A stretch of 32,673 nt of DNA. It comes from Chloromonas sp. AAM2 (lineage: Eukaryota; Chlorophyta; Chlorophyceae; Chlamydomonadales; Chlamydomonadaceae). Of this stretch, positions 10,271-20,664 are shown piece by piece. Location of the stretch: NCBI GenBank assembly GCA_004335635.1, contig QAXH01005666.1:1-32673 (forward strand). The letters are read 5' to 3'. The position numbers and the translations under genes are program-made. The notes beneath the pieces are model-generated. The model searched no databases. It was not told the DNA's origin and saw nothing but the letters and a program-made list of their open reading frames with translations. Position 1 is the stretch's first letter. The number at the start of each line of letters is the position of its first letter.

Positions 10271-13200
10271 CTAGACAGGCGAGCTGGTGAGCACTGGCCA
10301 TGCAAGATGCATGGCCACTTGACACTGCAGCACGACAAAGGCCCCCATGCAAGCGCACGTACCACGCAAAGGATGTGTGTCATCTTTACCGTCCGGCTGG
10401 CGTTCAACACACGTGCCAACAACAGGATTAACTAGAATCACACTAACACCTGACACCCAAGGGGTGTGCGTCACTGGCGGCTTGCGCTCCTTCACAACCT
10501 TGGAGTGTTCGTAACTGACAACCGCCCAACTACCTAACCACCTTGTCACCAACCACTCACCTGGCTGCAATCTGTATGATGGCTTCTCCTCCTCTGCCAC
10601 GTCTATCACTAACTGAACACGTGACACGTTGGGCGACTCGTTGAACACCCGGTGGAGGATCCGATTGTTGAGCTGCGGGCACAGGCAGACGGACAGCGAA
10701 CAGCAGCCGTACGTCAGTCAAACGGCAAAGTAACTACTGCCAGCTGCAAGCACATTGCCACCTCACGTCTGCATCAAGCAAGCCAAACCCCTGGTACTCG
10801 GTCACATTGGACGTCGTGATTCTTGACCTTCGTGCTGATCTCACACCACGTAATAAGTGGCGAATGGGCAGCGGAAGGCAGCTGTACAACGGCTCTTGGG
10901 ACATCCAACCCAACCTGAACAAATACTTGCGATTGCCATTCCAACCACCTAATAGCTTCCATTTCAAGTGCTAACATATTTGAGTCTGTTGAGTCTGTAC
11001 CAAGCAAGCCTAAGTGCCCAGTCAGATAGGAAGTCAGACCAGTCCCACACAGGTTTTATTGTTTTGATTTCATGGAGACCGATACTGCTGCAGTAACCGT
11101 CAGTCACATGCCCCTCACGCCCCACCTCGAACACCATCCCCTCGCCCATGGGTATCGCCGTGCAGTCCCCGGGCGTGTTCATGTGCGCGTCGGTTATCTG
11201 CATGCGCGGGTTGGCGTGACCCTTAGTGCGCTTCTCAAAGCCAGGGCACACCTGCAGCAGCAGGGGCATGCACAAGTCAGGGGCATGCACCAGTCAGGGG
11301 CTGAGGCACAAGACATAGCGCCCAGATACGTTGGTAGTTGACCTATGTCGCATTACAGTCTGAGGTGCCATAAGATGCCTTCCAAGGCATCGTCCAGTGG
11401 AGGTGTTGGTGGGCGGAAAGGAACAATTTGCAGCCAGGTCATGTGCTCGAGCAAAGCAGATCAGCCACCAGGGTGCAGCTTCTGGACCGTGTGGAAGCCT
11501 AGTTGAGCCTGCCAGCATGGTACCGGGCACTGAACTGCAGCAGAATACATGCATGAGGCCCTGCCACATCACAAGCTGCAGCAAATGTGAGCGCCGTCTG
11601 TTGGTTGGCAGAACAGTGTGTCCTCCGGACGTTACAAGTCTTGCAGCCGGTCAACCCCTGCGATCCTACAAGGCACTGGCTGCCGCACTGCAACCAGGCA
11701 CAGTCATTGCTCGTAGGCGAAGTTAGGCGCAAGTGTCATCCCCTGAGAGCTGCCCGCGTCCGTCCACCCGGCATGCCATCCCAGCCCCACTTCGAACTCC
11801 ACATCTGGGCTCGTGATCACGGGTACGTGAATCCGATGGGCGTAGGCTGCGTAACCTCCCATGTCCCTGCATGCATGCAAAGTGTCATCGTGTTGTGAGG
11901 GACCTGATTGTTCCTACCTGTGTAGGGGGGAAAGGTGCTGACCCTGTAAAACGACAACGAGGAAGAGATTCAGCATCAGTTGGGGGCGGGATGCGTTGGG
12001 GGCGCAAGGCCAGAAGAGAGCAAGCGCCAGAGACAATATCCGACCAATGTAAAGACTGGTCGTGTGAACGCATCGTGAAAATTTGTCCTCCCAACAAAGC
12101 TCTCACAAACAAAAAGAAGAACAGAAAGCTCTCTTGACTCATGTAGCTGACCCGTCTGGCCTTCAAGTCAGTATGCCAGNNNNNNNNNNNNNNNNNNNNN
12201 NNNNNNNNNNNNNNNNNNNNNNNNNNNTGTGAGTCAGTGTGAGTCAGTGTGACTCATGTGACTGAGTGTGACGTACCTGTGCACATGGATGATTGACTTT
12301 GGTGGCATGTTGGCGAACTGCAGCCGCACAATCTTGCGCATCGAGCTCCCCCCGATAATCTGCACAAATAACGACAGAATGCATAAGAACTTCAAATGTG
12401 AACAACCACGACTCTTGGCTGACTTTACGCTTCCGAACAAGCACAGGAACTTCAGACTTGGATGCCACTTGCCAACACATGGGCACATGCTAACCGTACA
12501 TGGGCTGCGGCTCAGGCGGTGATACTCCTCATCCCAGTTTGCTTCACTTGCTCAGGAACGCAAATGTCTGAAAGCATGGTGACAAACGGGTCTCTCAGGC
12601 AGTGATACTCCTCTGAGCCCGAGTCACCACCTATACTGGTTCACTTTCTCAGCTACGCTGCCGCTTGACTAGTGGCATCAAACCCACCTGGCCTTCTGAG
12701 CAATTCTACAGGCAAGTACCAGACACCAACCGACTCTTGCGCCTGTCAGTTTCTGTGACATTCCAGCTGCCTTATGAGGATTCCTTGAACCCGCTACTGC
12801 CCCAGCCTGGTTTCCATACCTGTTTAACGATTGGCTCGAGCAATTCCTTGAAGTAGTCATAGTAGGGGTAGATGTACGTGTTGTTAATTGTCTGGTCGCT
12901 GAAAATAAGAAACCTGGCGAACAGCAGCAACCAGCGGAGATGTAGACTACTTAGGGGACTTGACCAGCAGACCGTCTGGGGTAGCATGGACAATCGCTGC
13001 ATGTGCTATGACAGGTGTGATATCTGGCTGTGGAATGGTGTGATGAACGAGCGTATCCTTCTGTCTGCATGTTGGCGGAGACAAACTCGCACGGCAAGGT
13101 GGGCCTCATCGCAGCCGTCACTCACATGGAGCCCACCCCCGGCTTGAACTTTGCCATGTTGCTGTCCCTCCCCGACACCGCAGCATTGTGCACGTGCTGG

Positions 13201-16200
13201 TGCTCGTCCGACCACATCTCAGGCGGCAGTGCCTGCATCAAAGACTGCAAGGCGGGATGCGCACACAGCTCAAGTTCAATCACAATGTCACCCGAGGCGT
13301 GCATGACTGACGTCGCTGCGGGACACACCAACCAGCAGGGCCTGCATCATGGAGTGTGTGGCAGGACACACCAACCACCAGGGCCTGCTTCATGGAATGT
13401 GTGGCAGGACACCACAAGCACCAAGCACCACTGTTAGCTGAGTGTTGAGCTAACACTTGTGCTGTCGTCGCCTCCAGGCAGCTGAGCTTCTGCCTCGAGC
13501 TCTGTGATTGATTGATGGCTGTGCCATGAACTCTGAGCTGTTCTGTGATTGATTGTTGGCTGTGCCATGATTGCGTGTGCAGGTTGGCATGCAGTCCAGC
13601 GCTCTGGCTGCGGTGCTTGCAAAGGTGTGTCATGGGCGACACTATGTAGCTGGCGCCAGTTGTTACAATAATAATCTATGGAATTGCTGCCTGAGGCACT
13701 TGACACGTCTTTCATTGCTAGCCCAACACTCTTGTCATGTCGCCAGGATCATGTCAGACAGGGTGCCAGAAGTCGAGAAAGAGCGCAGGTTTTCTGCCAT
13801 GCAGTTTATCAAACAACAGCGCCCTCCTTGGCACAGAGGCCTGCAGGGGCGGAGCCCCCGCCTGTTTGTATGTGGATGGCCCCACAGAATGACCTTTGTG
13901 AAACGCGAGACAGCATAGTGGACTTTGCCACAATGAAATCTTGAACACTGGTGTTAGGGTGCGGCGTCTAGAGTGCCAATGCCCATCTAGAGTCTTCTAT
14001 TAGAGACTTCCAAGCCCAACATGGTCCAAAACGGCCCAAAACTGGCCCAAACTGGTCCCAAATAGAATCTGGTAGAATCTATTGGTAGAATCAGATAAAG
14101 CAAAATCTAGCGTTTCCATTCAAGTGTGCCGCACCCTAACCCGTGTACAGTCAGTGTAGCCTTGAACGAACTGAAGAGGTTGAACTGATGTACGCTTATG
14201 TGCAGTCAACTGTTGTTTAGGATTTGGCCAACTAAAGCCGCTGGCCTACTGTAGCTGCAGGCTCATGTATACCCGACTGTTATGCGGCTGCAGACGCTCA
14301 TGCCCCTGCACCTGCTGTTGTCAGGCACCAGTTTACCTGTTCTGCTGACCAGGCCCGCATGTTCTGACCATATGCGCCTCATTCTGACAGCAACAGAGAA
14401 CTCTTACACCCTAATCGTGCCTACCTTTAGCCTGGTTACATCCACCGTCATTAGTAGGCTAAGATCCAAGATAGGCTAAGATTAGTAGGCTAAGATCCTG
14501 ACCACATCTTGACCATCTGCCATTCAAGGAAATCATGCCTACCTTCAACCTGCTTGTAACCAGGTTTCCTGAATGTCTCGGCATACGTTTTGGCTGCAAG
14601 AGGTAGCTTCATGCCCTATCCGTGCCCACCTTTAGCTTGCTTACGTCCACTCTCATGAGCGGCAGCTGGATGCCCGCCTCCCAGCTTGCGCCGCCCCGCT
14701 TGGTGGGCAGGTCCAGGTACGGCAGCGAGGTGGGCCAACGACCGCCGATCAAAGGAGGAAAGCCCTGCAAGGAGATCGAGCGCACGGGTGGTGTTCCGCT
14801 GATCTCTGGACCTAGCGGCTTAGCGCCAAAGCTGACACAACTGCCGTTGACACAATTGCCGCGGCCAGCCAACCACAACTGGCCGATGCAACTGGAAGTC
14901 CAGAGCCTTGCTCTGAGAGGGACCTGAGATGCAGTTGTGGTGGGAGTTGTGATGACAGTGCACACGTCGGCGGCAGTGTTTATGCTGCTTTTGGAGGCCT
15001 GGTGCCGGCTTGGGCCTCTTGGGCAAGCTGACGCGGCCTGGCTTGCACAACTGCTGCCTGTGGGAGCTGTTGCACACCATTCTTAGTAAATGCCCCTCCT
15101 CTCACTTAGTAAATGACATTACTTCATATGCCAGAAATAGTGATACAACTGCCATGCAGATGCCCGGTGCCATGCCAATACAGGATCACAGCCACAAGCA
15201 AATCATGACAGCATTCAATCCATTCGTTGACCACTCACATGCCCTTCAGCCCCTGGCTTACCATTGCTATCAACTGCTTTGTAGTCTTCAACACCTCGGC
15301 GTCTGCAATCCCCGACAAAAGGTCTTCCTCTCTCTCCTGCGCGCTCCGCTGAGCCGACCCAAACCCTAACCAACCAAACAAACCACCGGTTTTCCTGTCC
15401 ATTGACCCATGCATCATGCCACCTCGCCTGCTTAGCACGCTGCTGCTGTGTGTTGTGCGAACTGCGCTGCCTTGGTGACCGGTTGTGCTGGTGCCCGTTG
15501 TGTGTTGGTTGTCGGTTGTGGTGGTGTCAGTTGTACGTTGGTTGTCAGTTATGCTGCTATCTGCGGCTGCCTGATCACTGGCTGTTGCTGTGGCCTCTGT
15601 AGCTGCTCTTCCTATTGAGGACACTGCGCGGTACGTGCTGCCCTCCAAGAGATGAGGCGCTGCGATGATGTTGAGCAGACCATAAGTAGGCACCTGCACA
15701 GCGGAGTGGGTTGAGGTCAGCAGTCAGAGAGTGTGTTAGTGTGAACTCACTCAGCCAGGGAAGTGTGAGAGGAGTCAGGTCTGGTGCGGAGCAGTGGCGT
15801 CACATCCGCATCTGCTTCGTTTGCCACCAGTTGCATTGGATGCTTGCTAAATCGAGCCCTCCTTCAGGCTGTGTTGCAGTTGGCCTTGATAATTCACTGG
15901 ACGTGACCACAGTGCTAGCCTGCATGTCCTGATTGGCACTGTGGCGTGTGAGCATACAAACCAGCTGCATGCGCCTGCCCAGCCCCCTGCTGACTACTTT
16001 GTGTTGTCCTCCGTGTAACACCCGTACTGGTGGCCGGAGAGAGCCGTTGACCAAGCAGATGACTTTTCGACCTCAGGGCCAAACTGGTCAAAAGTTGCAG
16101 CGTTGAAAAGCATTTGCAAAGCTCCACCCAGCCGCACCAAGCCACGGATATGTTGGTCGTTGCTTGACCGCCACACCCAAGATCGCACGCACCTGCACCT

Positions 16201-19200
16201 GCCATATGAGTTTCCCTGTCATCAGGTCCACGGCCGCCACCTCGCTGTTGGCCTCCGGGCTGTCCCTGGCCTGGCGTGCTGAGGCTTTGCTGACTCCAAA
16301 GTATGCCACATCGTCCACCACACACAGACCCTTGAGGAACTGGCCATGACCGTCAGGCAACTGCGCATGGGGACGACAAGGCCAACCGTCGGTGGAGCAG
16401 GTTTAGTTGTAAGCACAACTGCAGGAACGTGTGCTGCCCAGCCTAACATTTTTCAACAATAAGCTGTACGTACGTGTCAATGTGATGTGTTCTGCAATTG
16501 AAAGTTTTCCTCACTTGTTTTCCCCTTGCTGTTGCTGCCTGGCAATGCCGCCCACTATCCATTTCATCCGCCAAAGGCCTGCTCGCCAATCGCCCGCCCA
16601 ACCCACCTGGTACACAACCTCCGGCGCATGCCGCTCCGCCCCTTGTCCCGCTCCCGCTCCCGCCACCCCACCCGCCGCGGGGTCTGTTGCCTCCTCCCAC
16701 GTGGGCCTGACCCGCACCAGCGCCCCCCCGTCGCTGTCCAGCAGCAGCAGCCACCCGCGCCACTCAACAATGGCATGCGCCTTGGTGCCTACCTGTGTGC
16801 ATGCAAGTGCGCAACTATATGATTGATTTTAATGCTTGCGGGACGGGCGCACAGGGCCTCCAGTGTCCGGGGCTGGCATCATGATCTTACAAAGATACTT
16901 CCCCTACGTTTCATGTGACTATGAATTTGGAATCATCAGGTAACCATGTTGTTGAGTTGCCAATGCAACAGAGCAAAGCAATCTTACCTGTTTGATCCTG
17001 CCCACCACTGCAGGCTGCGCCTCCTCTGGCAGCGACACACGGACCAACACGCTCTGAAACACACAAACATACTCAGCATAGGCTCATGTGAGCGCACATG
17101 CTCATGAAACAGATGTGCATGAAACGAATGTACATAAAGCAGATGTGATCAGAACGCGCATGTGCCGAACCTTTGGAGCCACTAGCGCTTTGAGCCATGA
17201 ACGGTCAACAAAAAGGAAGAATACCATAACATCTGGTCAGCGAATCACATGCTTTTGGAGCCGCAAACAGTCAACAGATTGGCAACACACAACAACGTTT
17301 GGCCAGCTCCTCAGTAGACGTGAATGTGATGACAGACATGAGGTTGCGTGACACCTTGCAAACCAGCAGCCCACAACTGCGCATCCTGCCCCACGCATGA
17401 GCCATGACTCTCATGGCATGACATGCTGCCCACAGGCGGTTGCATGACATGCTGCCCACAGATTGCATCCCGACTGACCGATCCCAGGTTGTGCAGCATG
17501 GCCCACATGGAGCCCTGAGCCAGCGGCGCCAGGCTGTTCACATGCTGCTGACGCGTGAACAACGCCATGCGCCGGACCTGCATGCACAAACACACATGCA
17601 GAGCAAACTGACATGCGCTGCTCTGATATAGTATGCTTGCCGCATCTTCCCAGGGCACTCTCATCAGTTTCCTTGACAGCTACGTTCAAACAGTTCCAAA
17701 AACTATTGGAATTTGTACCCCATTGTACACAACTGAGCGGTCACAGGACTGAAGGCTGTTCATAAACATATAAAGCAGCGACATTTGGCCTAGAGCCGTG
17801 CTCATGAAAAGCCACAGAAGGAGTCAAATGCCTGCTATCCTAATTAGCTGTTGACCACCTTGTCCCCATGCTTCCCCTGCCTACCTCCTTCATTGTTGGG
17901 TACTCTAGCTCCAGCACCTCCCCTGACTCGGTGCTGCACACGTACACGCGCTCACCCATACGCACCTGGGAGCACACACATGCACAAAGACATGCATGCA
18001 GTCAGCCACATGCACTGGAGCATAAGAAGGGTCCATTAGCAGTTGTGTGCAGACCCGCTTGCTCAGGTACGCATGGTCTATGTGCAGCACTGTTTGCCCA
18101 ACAACAGATTTGCCCAACGGGATTGTGGACCCTGTCAAACATGCCTGCTCACACACAGCAGTGCTGAATCCCTCCCGCTGCTGATGTACACTCAATAAAA
18201 TGCCCTGGTACTTAGTGTTAATGAGTAATCCTAATACTCAACATGGCCTTACCACGTCATGAGTGAAGCGTGAGGCGATCTTATGGCGTGACAGCTCAGC
18301 ACCTACACAACAGCATGTATCACTTCACAACTTATCGCTGCAGTGTGCACCAGTCCATGGCATGCTGGTCCACATGTGACAGCACGCCAGCTGCACAGTA
18401 ACAGTGTTCATGCACTTGGCCGCACCCACGGCCCATTCGACCTCACACTGCGCATGTCCTTGCACCCGCCAGCCCCCGCACATCCAACAACACATCCTCC
18501 TCACAAGCCAGCGACAACATCAACCAGCGACACTCTGCCTGCAATACTTTCCAGCCTGGACTTTCCACACGCTGCAAGTCGCTACCGCATGAACCTTGAC
18601 CGACCATCACTACCACCCTTGCCCTGTGCCACCCCTACCATCTCCCGAGCACCACCCTTGCCCTGTGCCACGCCTACCATGTCCCGAGCACCACCCTTGC
18701 CCTGTGCCACCCCTACCATGTCCCGAGCACCACCCTTGCCCTGTGCCACCCCTACCATCTCCCGAGCACCACCCTTGCCCTGTGCCACGCCTACCATGTC
18801 CCGAGCACCACCCTTGCCCTGTGCCACGCCTACCATGTCCCGAGCACCCTCCTTGTCCCCTTGCCCCCCGAACGCCATCACCCTCGTCGTCCAGTCACTC
18901 CTTCCCACACCCGCTCAGTTTGTGACTCCTTACTGTTGATAGCACGACCCTTGATACTCGTGCAACCTTGACTTACATACCCTTCACAGTTAACCCCTAG
19001 CGCACCTGTGTTTGCATTGATCTGCACCAGGAACCCCCGAGTCCATCCCCTCCCAACCACCTCCTTTCCAACAGCATGACCCTTGCTAGCCCATGACCCA
19101 TTCCATGATCACCATGACCTGTCACACACCTGTGTTTGCGTCTACCTCCAGTAAAAACTCCTCAGCTGTGTGCGGATGCCAGTTGTGCGGTCTGAGTGCA

Positions 19201-20203
19201 AACCACACGCTGCCCAGGGTGCCGGGGGACGGGCCCGCACGCCCAGGGAACACACCGTAGTGAACACCCTGTGATGAAGCGCACACGTGCGAGTGACATG
19301 TGTGAGAGGGTTGACACTCCGTGTGAAGTTAACACTAGGCGTGGGTGCGCTGACCAGAGGCCGGAATGGAGTCCAGTCAGAGTGATGTGGTGAGGAACCA
19401 GAAGGGAATGCAAGGCGAAGAGGTGACGCATGCCCAAAAAGAAGACGACCGTCAGCCTGTCTGTCCTGTGATCATATGAACATGTGCAAAAGCCAGCTGG
19501 GATTTTGAGAGCTTGGCGTGCCAGTAAAAAAATCCTGTGCACCCAGCTCTGACCCCGGCACGCACAGTTGGCACCCGCACCCTCTGTTGCCCCCACAACT
19601 ACAGCACCTTGTCTTGTGATTGTTCGCAGAAACAGCAGCTGCGCTCAATTGTTTTCCGCAAGTGTCTTGCATGAATCCGTGAAGCCTACCCCTTGCTGCC
19701 CTCGGCCTACTTCCAATGCTGCCTGTACCAGGCCCCTCCCACCCCTATGGCCCCTCATTCTTAAATTCCCACCCTGTGTCCATGACTGGCTTCCCCTCGC
19801 GTGCTGCACTGGCCCGCACCTCACACGCTCGGATTGTCCCACGTACCTCTCCCTCGTGTAATATAGTGGTGGTCTGCGTGTCCGGCTCGTACCAGAACAG
19901 CCTGCTGTGTGACGCCAAGAGCAACTTCAAGCCTGGCGGCCGTGCCTGCGCTAAACTGCGGTGCACGCCTGTAGAACTGTCTGATGATGTGCTGGTGCTG
20001 CCTGTGCCTGTGGTGGTAGCTGGATTTTCAGTTGTAGCGGCTGTGGTGGGATCTTCAGTGTCTGGACGCCAACCGAAAGAGAGCAGGGCCAAGGCAAGCA
20101 TGCCCAGCACCAGTACCACGGGTGGCAGCAGGCGGTTGAGGCTGCGCAGGGCGGCACGTTTGTTGGTGGAGCTGGCACGCCCCCTGTATGGTGCTGATGT
20201 CAT
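10271..20203 (-). CDS. Type II membrane beta-propeller / Asp-Asn hydroxylase fusion protein
   Basis: Sixteen exons join in phase: 19847-20203, 19130-19268, 18253-18302, 17885-17965, 17479-17577, 16988-17053, 16607-16792, 16193-16360, 15262-15693, 14630-14764, 13126-13244, 12820-12913, 12277-12359, 11791-11866, 11126-11251, 10561-10672, about 774 residues. A basic N-terminus and one membrane helix at about 25-45 suggest type II topology with a lumenal body. Residues about 95-400 have repeated strand patterns typical of a beta-propeller (GVHYGVFPG, VDANTG, HVNSLAPL, VDLMTGKLIW). A Thr/Ser-rich insert lies in exon 9. Residues from about 550 on match the aspartyl/asparaginyl hydroxylase domain: LMRVDVSKLK, ALPPEMW, HRD at 669-671 (iron ligands), AHRIHVPVITSPDVEFE, NNRILHRV (distal His744) and an Arg eleven residues later for 2-oxoglutarate. 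The 3' end is uncertain: exon 16 has donor CAG|GTGAGT but no clear last exon, and read-through stops at 10271. Substrate unknown. Confidence 0.82.
12180..12227. other. Assembly gap of 48 N
   Basis: A run of N lies within the intron between hydroxylase exons 13 and 14. It does not touch a predicted exon, though the true gap length is unknown. Just after it, 12228-12272 holds imperfect GTGAGTCAGT repeats, which may be why the assembly broke here. Confidence 0.98.
13321..13406. repeat. 43-nt tandem duplication in hydroxylase intron 10
   Basis: Units 13321-13363 and 13364-13406 differ at only three positions, and a third unit begins GGACACCA. It lies just upstream (in gene sense) of exon 11, within the same intron as the inverted-repeat element. 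Confidence 0.85.
13501..13570. repeat. 29-nt direct repeat with 12-nt spacer
   Basis: 13501-13529 and 13542-13570 share 28 of 29 bases (TCTGTGATTGATTG, then one variable base, then TGGCTGTGCCATGA). It is intronic, between hydroxylase exons 10 and 11, with no coding role apparent. Confidence 0.8.
13953..14140. mobile_element. 188-bp element with 13-bp terminal inverted repeats (MITE-like)
   Basis: GTTAGGGTGCGGC at 13953-13965 is exactly inverted at 14128-14140. The interior is AT-richer than its surroundings and has internal short repeats (TCTAGAGT, GAATCT, GGCCCAAA). It sits in an intron of the hydroxylase gene. No clear target-site duplication is seen. A non-autonomous DNA transposon is the likeliest explanation. 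Confidence 0.5.
14413..14453 (-). repeat. Intronic copy of the exon 10 3' end and its donor
   Basis: On the minus strand this reads CTAATGACGGTGGATGTAAC then CAGGCTAAAG|GTAGGCACG, matching about 33 of 41 bases of the true exon 10 end and following intron (14664-14618). The copy keeps a GT donor. A weaker copy (CAGGTTGAAG|GTAGGCATG) lies at about 14533-14562. Both are downstream of the true donor in the same intron. Confidence 0.6.
18612..18845. repeat. 39-nt intronic minisatellite, six units with higher-order pattern
   Basis: Six full 39-nt units (ACCACCCTTGCCCTGTGCCA followed by 19 nt ending CCCGAGC) and a partial seventh lie in the intron between hydroxylase exons 2 and 3. Units 1-3 and 4-6 carry the same order of variants apart from one base, so the array seems to have grown by duplication of a 117-nt triplet. 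39 is a multiple of three, so all frames are open; these are not genes. Confidence 0.93.
19000..19035 (-). repeat. Intronic copy of the exon 2 3' end and its donor
   Basis: On the minus strand this reads as FLVQINANTG and ends GCAAACACAG|GTGCG. The true exon 2 end at 19130 reads FLLEVDANTG and ends GCAAACACAG|GTGTG. The copy lies 100 nt further into the intron and keeps a usable donor, so it is either a decayed partial exon duplication or an alternative exon end. Confidence 0.5.
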
Positions 20204-20664
20204 GTTGCTTCAGGCAGGGAGTGTGCTATGCCCATCCAGATGGAATGCTGCCTCCTCAGGGGAATAATTGTCTGCAGTCCGCCTGCCAAAGACACTGCTC
20301 GCATACGCCTGCTGACAAAGCTAGTTGAACAAAAGAAGAGGCTGCACGCTGGCACAAGTCGGTAACGACTCAAACTTGCAAATAGTATGTACGTATGCGG
20401 CGATGGCGAGTGAACACGAGCCAATGACGATTGCCTGCCTATGGTCGATTTGGTTTCGAATAGATCAGTCGGAAACGTGCGCCTTATATCTATCGTTCCT
20501 TTACTGGCTCCCGAAACTGAGGCTCAAGTTCTCCTGTTGTTGATGACATTGATGTGTACACAAATCTCTCGCGCATCAGCTGCGTAGAAGCACGCCAAGC
20601 CCTATGTCTTGCTGCCCATGTCTTACTACGCAAGAGCATGGAGCTGTGATGTAACAATTCCATC
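20204..20664. promoter_or_regulatory. Bidirectional intergenic region between hydroxylase and EI24 genes
   Basis: The two start codons face away from each other over 461 nt, which must hold both 5' UTRs and both core promoters. No TATA box or repeated motif stands out. The short spacing makes a shared bidirectional promoter likely, by inference from position alone. Confidence 0.5.

Noticed and set aside
10774..11007. Minus-strand frame between hydroxylase exons 15 and 16
   Set aside because: It lies in the intron; splicing GAG|GT at 11126 to CAG| at 10672 joins GMVFE to LNNRILHRV as expected for the domain.
14545..14645. Donor GTAAGC at 14644 joined to an exon reading AKTYAETFRKPGYKQ
   Set aside because: The intron would be about 50 nt and the phase does not fit; using AAG|GTGGGC at 14630 and exon 11 at 13244 gives the continuous domain sequence VDVSKLK-SLMQALPPEMW.
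18343..18939. 198-codon plus-strand frame with PPLPCATPTMSRA repeats
   Set aside because: It is the 39-nt intronic minisatellite of a minus-strand gene; the opposite strand is equally open.
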